Shown: positions 7,544-15,157, counted from the first letter of the stretch. The stretch: DNA of 18,046 nucleotides from a bacterium (GCA_026418655.1 JAOAAW010000180.1:1-18046), one strand, 5' to 3'. The notes: generated by a model from the sequence alone, not told the origin. Translations and numbers: made by a program.

Positions 7544-7828
7544 ATGCCAGGTAAAAAAAAGAAGCCAACGGTTCTTAAAAGACAGAGACAGGAGCAAAAA
7601 AGAAGAATAAGGAATAAACAAATAATCGCAAAGATAAAGGCACTGATTAAAAGGGTTAAAAAACAGATTCTTGACGGTCAGGAATACAGAGCCGACTTGA
7701 ATGCGGCCATAAAAGAAATAGATAAAGCCGTATCTAAAGGAGTATTTCATAAAAATACTGCTGCAAGGAAAAAAAGCAGATTGATGAAAACAGTAAACAA
7801 GTTAACCACGAATATCAAGCAAGTTTAA
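7544..7828 (+). CDS. rpsT: 30S ribosomal protein S20
   Basis: S20 is a small basic protein that binds 16S rRNA early in 30S assembly. The 94 residues are rich in Lys and Arg. The family pattern is clear: a basic N-terminus with KRQRQEQKRRIRNKQ, then IKALIKRVKKQI, and the hallmark SKGVFHKNTAARKKSRLMKTVNKL near the end. It is slightly longer than E. coli S20 (87). Start choice is firm: AGGAGG lies 7 bases upstream of the ATG. It is transcribed away from the ECF sigma operon and towards holA, whose stop lies inside the rpsT 3' end (27-nt tail-to-tail overlap). A holA-rpsT neighbourhood is also known in other bacteria such as B. subtilis. Confidence 0.97.
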   Translation: MPGKKKKPTVLKRQRQEQKRRIRNKQIIAKIKALIKRVKKQILDGQEYRADLNAAIKEIDKAVSKGVFHKNTAARKKSRLMKTVNKLTTNIKQV

Positions 7829-8443
7829 TAACAGAGTTTCCCAGCCGGGTTCATACGAAAGTTTGCCTGATTTAAGTTTAAAATCAATTTCCATGAGTTG
7901 TTCCATCTTTTTAACAAATTCTTCCTGGGATATGATTTTTTGCATAAGCAGATTCTCTAAATATCTGCTTATTATTCCGATGATACCGGCAAATTCATAG
8001 GGATTTTCTTTTAAAAAGCGGGACATCTCATAAATATCCCAGGCGTTCATTTTTCTCTGCCAGGATTTCTTGTAGATTTTTCTAAAAAGATTTTCAACAT
8101 CTTCAATATATTCAATCTCATAATTCTGAGGTTTTGTTTTTACAGAAAGGCCTTCAAAAATTACAAAGACATTTCCTGACATTCTGCCCAATGCAGGGAA
8201 TATCACATTTTCCCATATTTTTTTTTCTATCTCTTCAATCTGGTGAACAATTATAACCTTTCCCTCTACAAAAAGGGAATTTTCAAAGATTTCATCAGCA
8301 AATGTATCAGGATTGAACTCGCCACCATAGTACCTTTTTACTTCAATGTTTGGGTATTTTCTGGAAATTTCCTGAAGTGTCTGTTCAATTCTTTCTGATG
8401 TGATATTATGTGGACCAACAAAAAATCTGACATTATTTTTCAT
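7802..8443 (-). CDS. holA: DNA polymerase III delta subunit-like protein, short form
   Basis: This is a likely clamp-loader delta subunit, which opens the sliding clamp during replication. From the ATG at 8441-8443 it has 213 residues, against roughly 320-345 for typical HolA. The first part fits delta domain I: RFFVGPHNITSERI in place of a true Walker A, then GGEFNPDTFADEIFENSLFVEGKVIIVHQIEEIEK, matching the SLF..KR.VVV pattern. The end fits domain III (NPYEFAGIIGIISRYLENLLMQK, then MEIDFKLKSGKLSYEPGWETLLLNLL). The stretch that normally forms domain II between them appears almost absent. An in-frame ATG at 8497 would add 18 residues that only mirror lptE coding sequence, so I reject it. It overlaps lptE by 11 nt, and lptE-holA adjacency is common in proteobacteria. 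The assignment is by pattern and context. Confidence 0.75.
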   Translation of the reverse strand: MKNNVRFFVGPHNITSERIEQTLQEISRKYPNIEVKRYYGGEFNPDTFADEIFENSLFVEGKVIIVHQIEEIEKKIWENVIFPALGRMSGNVFVIFEGLSVKTKPQNYEIEYIEDVENLFRKIYKKSWQRKMNAWDIYEMSRFLKENPYEFAGIIGIISRYLENLLMQKIISQEEFVKKMEQLMEIDFKLKSGKLSYEPGWETLLLNLLDIRG

Positions 8444-8918
8444 CTGAATTGATAAGATGGAAAAAGATATCCTGTGAAATTTTTTTTGTGATGTCATCCA
8501 GAAGCAGGTCTGTTTTCAGTTTTTCTGATAATTCCATGAAATAAACCTGAACAATATCTTTTTTCTGCGTAGTACCATTTTTTGTAATTTCCACAGAAAC
8601 TTTTACTTTATACGAAGCCATTACTATACTATCTGACTCAGAGATGAACTCTGGATTTCTTGTAAATTCTTGAATTTTCCCCCGGACAAAGATATCTGCC
8701 TCATTCCTTCTGGAGACAGTTATAAACCCAGGGGATTGTGCTAATGTTTTTTTGAGATTCTTCAACAGATACAGGTCAATTTCTGGCTGGAGTGTATGAT
8801 TGGAAAAAGGTTCAATGTACACTGTTTTTTCATCTGGTTTTATCATATGGTAACCACAACCAGCAATAAAGAAAATAGTAAAAAGATTAGTTGTTATCAG
8901 AAGGACATTTTTTTGCAT
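8433..8918 (-). CDS. lptE: LPS-assembly lipoprotein LptE-like
   Basis: This is an outer-membrane lipoprotein that works as the plug and partner of LptD in placing LPS on the cell surface. It has 161 residues with a lipoprotein signal: a hydrophobic stretch and the lipobox IAGC, acylated Cys21, followed by GYH, the GCGYH start typical of LptE. Next come KTVYIEPFSNHTLQPEIDLYLLKNLKKTL and ADIFVRGKIQEF, in the family order of a beta-alpha-beta fold. The start at 8918 lies 32 nt inside the upstream BamD-like gene and has only a weak ribosome site, so translation is likely coupled. LptD is not in the window. This gene is the strongest evidence that the organism makes LPS or a related glycolipid. 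Confidence 0.85.
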   Translation of the reverse strand: MQKNVLLITTNLFTIFFIAGCGYHMIKPDEKTVYIEPFSNHTLQPEIDLYLLKNLKKTLAQSPGFITVSRRNEADIFVRGKIQEFTRNPEFISESDSIVMASYKVKVSVEITKNGTTQKKDIVQVYFMELSEKLKTDLLLDDITKKISQDIFFHLINSDEK

Positions 8919-9810
8919 ATTCTGTTTCTGGATAGAGATTTGTTATCTTTCTGTAATAAATCTCTGCACTTTTTTTGTGGCCATTTTTTTGATATATCTG
9001 AGCAATATTGAATAATCTTTTAGCTATTTCATTTCTCAGCTCTGTTTTCTTTTTTTTCAAGGATTCCGCATAAGGACTTGTAGGAAAATCAGATATGAAA
9101 ATTTCTATGTTTTTTTCAATGCTGGAAAATTTTGAAACATCTGTACTTCCCTCAGGAATATTTTTTATTTCATACATCAACATTTCATATCGTGCTTTTT
9201 CCTCCCATTTTGTGGAAGGAAAATCTTTAATCACCTGCTCATACAATTTTATTGCCTTTTCCATTTCTCCACTTTTAGCGTATTTTGAAGCAAGCTGGAA
9301 TATTACAGTTGGAGTATCAGGATTGAAAGGGTCTGATTCAATCGTTCTTTCAATTGCTTCATACTTTTTTGAAGGGTCTTTCAGCTTATCAATCAATTTT
9401 AACTGTTTTTTTTGCAATAATTCCATTGAGATTTCTCTCTGCATTTTTAAAACCTGTTCAATCTCGGGATATTCAGGATATCTCCTTATTATTTCATCCA
9501 GTTTTTTGAATGCTTCATCCTTATCACCGGTTCTTAAATAAATTTTTGCAGATTCAAAAAGGGCTTTGGGAGCATAAGGGGAAAGCGGATAATGTTTAAC
9601 AAGTTTTGAGTATTCTCTCAGGGCTATCTCGTAGTTTTGCGATATTCTAAAAGAGTCAGCGTATTCCCATTGTTCTTTATCAGTATCCTTTACGGCATAT
9701 TTTGGATTTATCCATTTTCCCGTCTGTGGAGTCCATTCCCAGTAGCCATAAAGTAAAGTTTTGCTAACTATTAGAAATACAGTTACTACCCGTATTGACT
9801 TCTGTTTCAT
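8887..9810 (-). CDS. BamD-like TPR protein (outer-membrane assembly)
   Basis: This is a predicted periplasmic TPR protein of the BamD/YfiO type, which helps BamA fold outer-membrane proteins. The 307 residues start with a hydrophobic signal (VVTVFLIVSKTLLYG). A Trp-rich segment YWEWTPQTGKWINPKYAV (23-40) follows. TPR-like repeats come next, at about 46-115 (YEIALREYSKLVKHYPLSPYAPKA, DEAFKKLDEIIRRYPEYPEI), about 160-210 (GEMEKAIKLYEQVIKDFPSTKWEEKA) and the C-terminus (HKKSAEIYYRKITNLYPETEYAKK). Unlike E. coli BamD, no lipobox cysteine is present near the signal, so membrane anchoring must differ. GGGGTGAT precedes the ATG. It is followed by lptE with overlap, supporting an envelope-assembly role. 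A general tol-pal-type TPR adaptor (CpoB/YbgF) is an alternative. Confidence 0.78.
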   Translation of the reverse strand: MKQKSIRVVTVFLIVSKTLLYGYWEWTPQTGKWINPKYAVKDTDKEQWEYADSFRISQNYEIALREYSKLVKHYPLSPYAPKALFESAKIYLRTGDKDEAFKKLDEIIRRYPEYPEIEQVLKMQREISMELLQKKQLKLIDKLKDPSKKYEAIERTIESDPFNPDTPTVIFQLASKYAKSGEMEKAIKLYEQVIKDFPSTKWEEKARYEMLMYEIKNIPEGSTDVSKFSSIEKNIEIFISDFPTSPYAESLKKKKTELRNEIAKRLFNIAQIYQKNGHKKSAEIYYRKITNLYPETEYAKKCPSDNN

Positions 9811-9824
9811 ATATCACCCCAGAT

Positions 9825-9854
9825 ATTTTCTATGGAAAACTCTTCTTCTGTCAA
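9825..9854 (-). promoter_or_regulatory. Possible internal promoter before the BamD-like gene
   Basis: On the minus strand a perfect TTGACA (9854-9849) is followed after 18 bases by GAAAAT (9830-9825), a moderate -10 box. It fills most of the 46-nt gap between the oxidoreductase stop and the BamD-like start. It could give bamD-lptE-holA expression independent of the upstream metabolic genes. Confidence 0.35.
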
Positions 9855-9856
9855 CA

Positions 9857-10900
9857 CTAAAACAGTACTTCTCTTTTTTTCTCATGAGAGATGTACATTG
9901 CTTCAAGAATTTTTATAACTTCAAGAGATTCTTCAGGTTTTACAAGTACTTCTTTCCCTGTTTTTACACATTCAAGAAATTCCTTGATCTCTATATGATG
10001 AGAAGGTTCGTTTTCCTGGACAATCGGAGTAAGAGTTGAATCTTTATGCATGCCGTTTAGTTCAGAAAATAATTTCATTTCAGGCCATATAATCCCGGCT
10101 TTTGTGCCATAAAGATATGCAGACCAGTTTGATGGAAGATTTGAAAGAAAGCTGCAGGTAAGGTTAAGTGCTCTGCCGTCTTTAAAAAGAACAAACCCGG
10201 CAGCAAAGTCCTCGACCTCATATTTTTCTGTGTCCCATTGTCCCCATGCGCCTGTAATTCCTTTATTTTTTGCCAGTTTTGTAAACATTACTCCTTTAAC
10301 AGAATGAACCTTTGGGCATCCCATAAACCAGTAAGCAATATCAAGGATGTGAACACCTATATCAAACATAGGTCCGCCGCCTGATAGCTCTTTTTTTATG
10401 AAGGTATCCGCTGCAGGAAGTTCTCTTCTTCTTAACGCATAGCACTGGGCGAAATAAATTTCTCCAAGTTCTCCGTTATCAATAATCTTTTTTGTCATTT
10501 TTCCTGCATAGGAAAACCTGTTATTTTGTGCCGCCATCAACTTTCTCTTGTTTTCTTTTGCCGCTTGAATCATTTTTTCAACATGAATGCTCTTTATCGC
10601 AAGTGGTTTTTCGCATAATACATGTTTGCCACTTTTCAAAGCCGCAATCGTGACAGGATAATGAAAAGAATTTGGTGTACAAACATCAATAATATCAATC
10701 TCTTCTATTTCTATCAAATTTTTGTAATCCCTGACAGCCACAGGTATTTCATACTTTTTGCTTACTGTTTCAATGACTGATGCGTTTGTATCAGCAATTC
10801 CAAAAACAATGACATCATTTAATTTTTTCCATCCTTCAATGTGGTATCTGCCGATTCCACCAGCACCAACCACTCCAACAAGATACTTGCCATTTTTCAT
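9857..10900 (-). CDS. Gfo/Idh/MocA family NAD(P)-dependent oxidoreductase
   Basis: This is a sugar- or cyclitol-type dehydrogenase of 347 residues. The N-terminal Rossmann fold has GVVGAGGIGRYH (9-20, nucleotide loop). CTPNSFHYPVTIAALKSGKHVLCEKPLA includes Glu97-Lys98-Pro99, the family EKP motif with the catalytic lysine. The C-terminal substrate domain carries GGPMFDIGVHILD, with Asp180 and His184 of the DxGxH signature. Expected activity is oxidation or reduction at a sugar carbon; the actual substrate cannot be read from sequence. A strong AGGAGG site precedes the ATG. The gene starts 12 nt after the acetyl-CoA synthetase stop, so the two form an operon. The nearby secreted polysaccharide-type proteins suggest a role in using released sugars, which is inference. 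Confidence 0.95.
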   Translation of the reverse strand: MKNGKYLVGVVGAGGIGRYHIEGWKKLNDVIVFGIADTNASVIETVSKKYEIPVAVRDYKNLIEIEEIDIIDVCTPNSFHYPVTIAALKSGKHVLCEKPLAIKSIHVEKMIQAAKENKRKLMAAQNNRFSYAGKMTKKIIDNGELGEIYFAQCYALRRRELPAADTFIKKELSGGGPMFDIGVHILDIAYWFMGCPKVHSVKGVMFTKLAKNKGITGAWGQWDTEKYEVEDFAAGFVLFKDGRALNLTCSFLSNLPSNWSAYLYGTKAGIIWPEMKLFSELNGMHKDSTLTPIVQENEPSHHIEIKEFLECVKTGKEVLVKPEESLEVIKILEAMYISHEKKREVLF

Positions 10901-10912
10901 TTCTTCCTCCTG

Positions 10913-13006
10913 TTATTCAAGAATAATTCTTGCATCAACCATCACCACACCCTTGCCTTTTTCCTTTACAGTGAGAGGGTTTATGTCAAGTTCTTTTATT
11001 TCAGGAAAATCTTCACATAATCTTGATATCTTTACAATTGTATCCGCAATAGCATCAATGTCTGCTTCTGGAAGATTTCTAAAACCTGTCAGAAGCTTGT
11101 AACTTTTGACCTCTTTTATCATTTCAAGCGCCTCCTGCTTGTCCACAGGAACAATTCCGAATGTGACATCCTTTAATACCTCTACGAAAATTCCGCCAAG
11201 TCCAAACATAAGCAGGTGGCCGAACTGGATATCTTTTTTAACCCCGATAATGACTTCCTGTACACCTTTGACCATTTCCTGTATTTCAATCCCTTCAATC
11301 CTTGCAGAGGGCATATACTCTTTTACAGATTTAATAATCTCATTGAAAGCCTTTTCCATTTCTGTATCGCTCATTATATTAATCTTTACTCCACCAGATT
11401 CGGTCTTGTGAAGAATATCAGGACTGACTATTTTTGCAGCCACAGGATAACCAATTCTTCTTGCATTATTTACGGCCTCGTCTACTTTTTTCGCAAGATA
11501 TCTTTTTGGACCTCTTATTCCATAGGAGGCAAAAATTTCTCTTGCCTGATAATCTGTCAAATTCTTGTTTTCTGATTTTCTTGCTTCCTGAAAGATCTTT
11601 GAAACAATGTTTTTATTTACAATTATTTCTTCTGTTTTTGTTCCTTTCTTTCGGTCGAGAAATCTTGTATAATCCACCATTCTTCTCAATGACCTGACCG
11701 CCCTTTCGGGGAAATCGTAATTTGGGATTCTGCTCTGTTTCAGGAAGTTAATTGCATCCTCAACTGATACTCCACCCATAAAACTTGTTATAACGGTTTT
11801 TTTATATTCACTGTTGTTTTCAACGACCACATGCGCAATATCAAGAGGTCTTGTCATTGTCTGCGGGGTTACTATAACAAGGATACCATCGACACAATTT
11901 TCATTCATCACATTTTCAAGTGCTATCTTGTACTCCTGTTCAGTTGCATCACCAAGTACATCAACTGGATTGTGGGTATTTGCTGCAGGTGGAAGGTTCT
12001 TTTTAAGAGTATCCATTGTTTCATTTGAAAAAGTTGCCATTTTTAGACCATGTTTTTCAACTGCATCTGTTGCAAGTACTGCTGGACCTCCTGCGTTAGT
12101 AACAATAGCAATTTTATCTCCTTTGATCAATGGTTGATAGGCAAACACCAGAGAAAGATCAAATAGTTCCTCCATATTTGAAACCTGCAGTACCCCTGCT
12201 TTTTTGAATGCGGCTGCATATGCTTCTGCCATTCCTGCAAGACTTCCGGTATGAGAGGAAGCAGCTTTTGAACCCGAACCTGTAAGTCCTGCTTTTATTG
12301 CGATTACTGGTTTTTTTAATGTGACCTTAGAAACCCTGTCAATAAAATCTCTGCCATCTTTTACGCCTTCAACATAGAATAAAATAACCCTGGTTTTTTC
12401 ATCGACAGCGCACGATTCTATCAGTTCACTTTCAGAAACATCAGCCATATTTCCGATACTGACAATTCTTGAAAAGCCAATTTTTTGCTTCGTTGACCAG
12501 TCAAGAATAGCTGTAATGAGTGCACCTGACTGGGAGATAAAGGCAATACTTCCTTTTTCTGGCATTACAGGAGCAAAGGAAACATTCAAGTTAGAGTATG
12601 TATCAATGATGCCAAGGCAGTTTGGACCGATGATACGACAGCCATACTTTTTAGCTGCTTCAATAAGTTCCTGTTCTCTTTTCTTGCCTTCCAAACCGCT
12701 TTCCTTGAAACCGGCACTTATCACGACTGCTGCTTTTGTACCTTTTTTGCCGCATTCTTCGATAACAGAAGCAACAATTTTAGCCGGAACAACTATTACT
12801 GCAAGTTCAGGGACATCAGGTATGCTTGAAATATCAGGGTAACACTTCAAGCCAGAGATTTCAGTGGCTTTAGGATTTACCGGATAAATTTTACCCTGAT
12901 ACCGGCCTAATATGATATTGCTGAGAATCTGCCAACCGAGCTTGCCTGGTTCACGTGATGCACCAACGACTGCAACAGATTCTGGCGAGAAAAATCCTTC
13001 AAACAT
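10913..13006 (-). CDS. Acetyl-CoA synthetase (ADP-forming), fused alpha-beta subunits
   Basis: This enzyme converts an acyl-CoA (usually acetyl-CoA) plus ADP and phosphate to acid, CoA and ATP, an energy-yielding last step of fermentation. In many archaea the two subunits are separate; here they form one 697-residue chain. Residues 1-130 are the CoA-binding domain (SVAVVGASREPGKLGWQIL). About 150-460 is the succinyl-CoA-ligase-like part with GFSRIVSIGN and the phosphorylated His252 in SSHTGSLAG. About 480-697 is the ATP-grasp beta part (YGIRGPKRYLAK, YPVAAKI) with the second transfer histidine, His533, in ILHKTESGGV. MFGLGGIFVEV and ELDINPLTV follow. All catalytic residues are present. Protein acetyltransferase versions (Pat/YfiQ) carry an extra GNAT domain, absent here. 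Acyl-group preference is unknown. Confidence 0.93.
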   Translation of the reverse strand: MFEGFFSPESVAVVGASREPGKLGWQILSNIILGRYQGKIYPVNPKATEISGLKCYPDISSIPDVPELAVIVVPAKIVASVIEECGKKGTKAAVVISAGFKESGLEGKKREQELIEAAKKYGCRIIGPNCLGIIDTYSNLNVSFAPVMPEKGSIAFISQSGALITAILDWSTKQKIGFSRIVSIGNMADVSESELIESCAVDEKTRVILFYVEGVKDGRDFIDRVSKVTLKKPVIAIKAGLTGSGSKAASSHTGSLAGMAEAYAAAFKKAGVLQVSNMEELFDLSLVFAYQPLIKGDKIAIVTNAGGPAVLATDAVEKHGLKMATFSNETMDTLKKNLPPAANTHNPVDVLGDATEQEYKIALENVMNENCVDGILVIVTPQTMTRPLDIAHVVVENNSEYKKTVITSFMGGVSVEDAINFLKQSRIPNYDFPERAVRSLRRMVDYTRFLDRKKGTKTEEIIVNKNIVSKIFQEARKSENKNLTDYQAREIFASYGIRGPKRYLAKKVDEAVNNARRIGYPVAAKIVSPDILHKTESGGVKINIMSDTEMEKAFNEIIKSVKEYMPSARIEGIEIQEMVKGVQEVIIGVKKDIQFGHLLMFGLGGIFVEVLKDVTFGIVPVDKQEALEMIKEVKSYKLLTGFRNLPEADIDAIADTIVKISRLCEDFPEIKELDINPLTVKEKGKGVVMVDARIILE

Positions 13007-13025
13007 CTTGGCCCCCGCTAAAAAA

Positions 13026-13038
13026 GGAAAAGTTTTCC
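13026..13038. promoter_or_regulatory. Short palindrome near the predicted acd transcription start
   Basis: GGAAAAGTTTTCC is a perfect 13-bp inverted repeat with one central base. It lies just downstream of the proposed -10 box and about 20 bases before the acetyl-CoA synthetase ATG, overlapping the expected transcription start. The position suits a repressor operator. The size and AT-richness make chance occurrence quite possible. Confidence 0.25.
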
Positions 13039-13042
13039 AGTT

Positions 13043-13070
13043 ATTTTATCACTTTCAAAAAATAAAACAA
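13043..13070 (-). promoter_or_regulatory. Candidate promoter of the acetyl-CoA synthetase operon
   Basis: On the minus strand TTGTTT (13070-13065) and TAAAAT (13048-13043) are separated by 16 bases, inside the 115-nt gap between the beta-helix gene and the acetyl-CoA synthetase gene. The start codon is preceded by GCGGGGG, a modest ribosome site. The rest of this gap shows nothing else I can support. Confidence 0.35.
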
Positions 13071-13121
13071 CATCCATTATTTTCCTTTATTACTGGTGGT
13101 ACTGTAAGGAGTAATAGATTA

Positions 13122-15104
13122 TTATTTATGTCTTCCCTTTAGTCCAATTTTTTCAACTGGTATCTGCTTGAATCCTATTTTGAAGGCAGGAGAATTTTTC
13201 TTCAATTTCAAAAATGGCGGTGAATAATTTATAAACATCGGTTCAATTTCAACAAGATTATCGACAAGTTGTGGATTTCCCCTGTCAATAAATCTTCCAC
13301 ATTTATAAACAATGTTTCTTATAAGGACATTGGGTCTTGTGTCCTGAAGGATATTGACAAGCCATGGATATTTTGAAAGATATGGTTCTTTTCTCACATC
13401 TATTTCTCCAAATAATCTTTGATTGTAAGGTGGTTTTGTCCAGAAATCAAGCCACACCTTCTCATTCCATGGAGATTCATTGTACGCCTGTTCACATTCA
13501 ATAAAAATGTTATTTTCAATCACATTGTATCTTCCGCCATGTATAAAAACAGCACCAAAGTTTCCGTTTCCAGGTTTACATGCCCTGTAAAAGATATTAC
13601 CATAGACAATGTTTCCACAATGTCCGTCGTCAAAATATACACTGGCAACCCCATGGCCCGAAATCTTTCCAATATCATGAAAATAATTGTACCTGATAAT
13701 GTTTCCCTGCATTGAAGGATCTCTTCCACTGTATATTGCGCCTGCATCGTTTGTTTCGAGAACAACATTATGAATTTCATTAAATTCAATGATGTTTTCA
13801 TTTCCAGACCAGCCTATTGCCATATGGGGTGCGTCATGGATTAAATTATTAGCCACACGATTGCCAACGCCATTGATCTGTATGGCAGGTCTATAAATTC
13901 TCAACCAGAGAGAAAAATCGTGAATGTGGTTATTACTTATCTCGTTATCTCCTGATTCAAGTGTTCTTCTATCTCCACCTTCCAGGTATATTCCACCCTC
14001 ACCAATGTTATAAATGTCGCATCTTTCTATTTTGGAATGTGTTATGTGGTTTGCCCTTATTGCCCAGCCCCCAAGGTTTCTAAAAATGCAATTTTCAATA
14101 AGGATATTAGTACTATCAGTGACCAGCAACGCCTCTTTTCTTGAGTTTTCGAAAACAAGGCCTTCAATCGTTATATTTGAACAACCATTAATTTCTATGA
14201 ACGGCTGATTGTTTACTGGAACAATAGCTTCACCTTTATCAATATCTGCTGGTGGATAAAAATAGATATCACCGGTTTCTCTGTCAAGATACCATTCACC
14301 AGGTTTAGTTATTTCGCTTAGTGCATCGTAGATAAAATACATGGCTCCTTTTTTATAACCGTATGCGTGAGAGTCAGGGTTTTTTATGGAAAGAATGCAT
14401 GATTCAGAATCAACAGATTCAATATCCATATACTGTGCTGCCCATTCATAGAACCAGTACCCATAAGCTTTCAGAAACTTTTCCTGTTTCCATTTTTCCA
14501 TCTTTTCCTTACCTGCATCACAATAGAATTTACCCTTATCTGTTATATCACCGGTCAAGGCAAAACCTTCATCAGGCCATCTTGCAATCTGCATTGGTTT
14601 TCCGTTGAAATAAAGTTGCATCTGGGAGCCTGAACTTACTGCCCATGATGGTTGATAAAAATCTCCGAAATCAGTAATCCCGATTTCTTTAAGATTTGCT
14701 TTAAAAACTTTGTCTCTGACATTTTCATTCAACTTATTCAATATACCATTGTCTTTAATCTTTTCCCATCTCCCTATCTTTTGCCCGCCTGTAATTATTA
14801 CATGCCCTTCCTTACCTTTTATAGCCACATTACCAAGCGAATTAATCTGAATTTTATCGAATACATCATAAGTACCCTGCATTATTTCAATGATTACAGA
14901 AGATTGCTTTTGTTTTTTTGCCTCATCTATTGCCCTCTGAATTGTCAGAAAAGGACCATCTGTACGAGTTAAATTGGGCTTTGAAAATTTACCCGACCAG
15001 TTATCGTTCCCGAGTTTAGATACATAAAATTTCATAACCGACTCCTGTGGGAATAAACACGTGCATAAAATTGCTGTTGTAAGAAAAACTTTGAAAATTT
15101 TCAC
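13122..15104 (-). CDS. Secreted right-handed parallel beta-helix protein, putative polysaccharide-active enzyme
   Basis: This is an exported protein of 660 residues with an N-terminal hydrophobic signal (about 1-20). Residues 26-64 read FYVSKLGNDNWSGKF then DGPFLTIQRAIDEAK, the usual entry of large secreted beta-helix proteins. A beta-sandwich-like insertion follows (about 110-290). The beta-helix repeats run from about 306 to 535, with many Asn-Ile and Gly turns (ITIEGLVFEN, ILIENCIFRN, NIIRYNYFHDIG, NVIENNIFIEC). Conserved-looking acidic segments ETNDAGAIYSGRD (450-462) and YFDDG (490-494) resemble those of GH141-like beta-helix hydrolases, recalled by pattern. The tail KLKKNSPAFKIGFKQIPVEKIGLK is also typical. 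The start is GTG at 15104; the overlapping ATG is out of frame. Substrate is unknown; lyase, hydrolase or non-catalytic binding are all possible. Confidence 0.85.
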   Translation of the reverse strand: MKIFKVFLTTAILCTCLFPQESVMKFYVSKLGNDNWSGKFSKPNLTRTDGPFLTIQRAIDEAKKQKQSSVIIEIMQGTYDVFDKIQINSLGNVAIKGKEGHVIITGGQKIGRWEKIKDNGILNKLNENVRDKVFKANLKEIGITDFGDFYQPSWAVSSGSQMQLYFNGKPMQIARWPDEGFALTGDITDKGKFYCDAGKEKMEKWKQEKFLKAYGYWFYEWAAQYMDIESVDSESCILSIKNPDSHAYGYKKGAMYFIYDALSEITKPGEWYLDRETGDIYFYPPADIDKGEAIVPVNNQPFIEINGCSNITIEGLVFENSRKEALLVTDSTNILIENCIFRNLGGWAIRANHITHSKIERCDIYNIGEGGIYLEGGDRRTLESGDNEISNNHIHDFSLWLRIYRPAIQINGVGNRVANNLIHDAPHMAIGWSGNENIIEFNEIHNVVLETNDAGAIYSGRDPSMQGNIIRYNYFHDIGKISGHGVASVYFDDGHCGNIVYGNIFYRACKPGNGNFGAVFIHGGRYNVIENNIFIECEQAYNESPWNEKVWLDFWTKPPYNQRLFGEIDVRKEPYLSKYPWLVNILQDTRPNVLIRNIVYKCGRFIDRGNPQLVDNLVEIEPMFINYSPPFLKLKKNSPAFKIGFKQIPVEKIGLKGRHK

Positions 15105-15127
15105 ATTTCCAATTTTATCATTGTGTT

Positions 15128-15157
15128 ATTATACAGAAAAGGCTTCGTTCTTGACAA
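15128..15157 (-). promoter_or_regulatory. Promoter of the beta-helix gene
   Basis: On the minus strand TTGTCA (15157-15152) and a perfect TATAAT (15133-15128), preceded by an extended TG, are separated by 18 bases. Transcription would start about 15 bases before the GTG start. Its -35 box overlaps that of the prepilin promoter on the other strand. Confidence 0.6.

Noticed and set aside
8444..8497. An 18-residue N-terminal extension of the delta subunit
   Set aside because: The extra residues are only another frame of the end of lptE, and the start at 8443 matches the family N-terminus.
9095..9541. A 148-residue open frame antisense to the BamD-like gene
   Set aside because: It is Ser/Phe/Ile-rich with no motif and no ribosome site, a mirror of the Lys/Glu-rich TPR coding strand.
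11106..12842. Several open frames of 85-120 codons antisense to the acetyl-CoA synthetase
   Set aside because: They are shadows of a long, well-conserved gene, with no family features and no start signals.
13026..13038. GGAAAAGTTTTCC followed on the minus strand by a T run, as an intrinsic terminator
   Set aside because: A one-base loop cannot form a hairpin, and the site sits between a promoter and its gene.
13089..13115. ATTACT...AGTAAT inverted repeat after the beta-helix stop
   Set aside because: The stem is a weak six pairs with a 15-base loop and is not followed by a U-tract, so it is not a convincing terminator.
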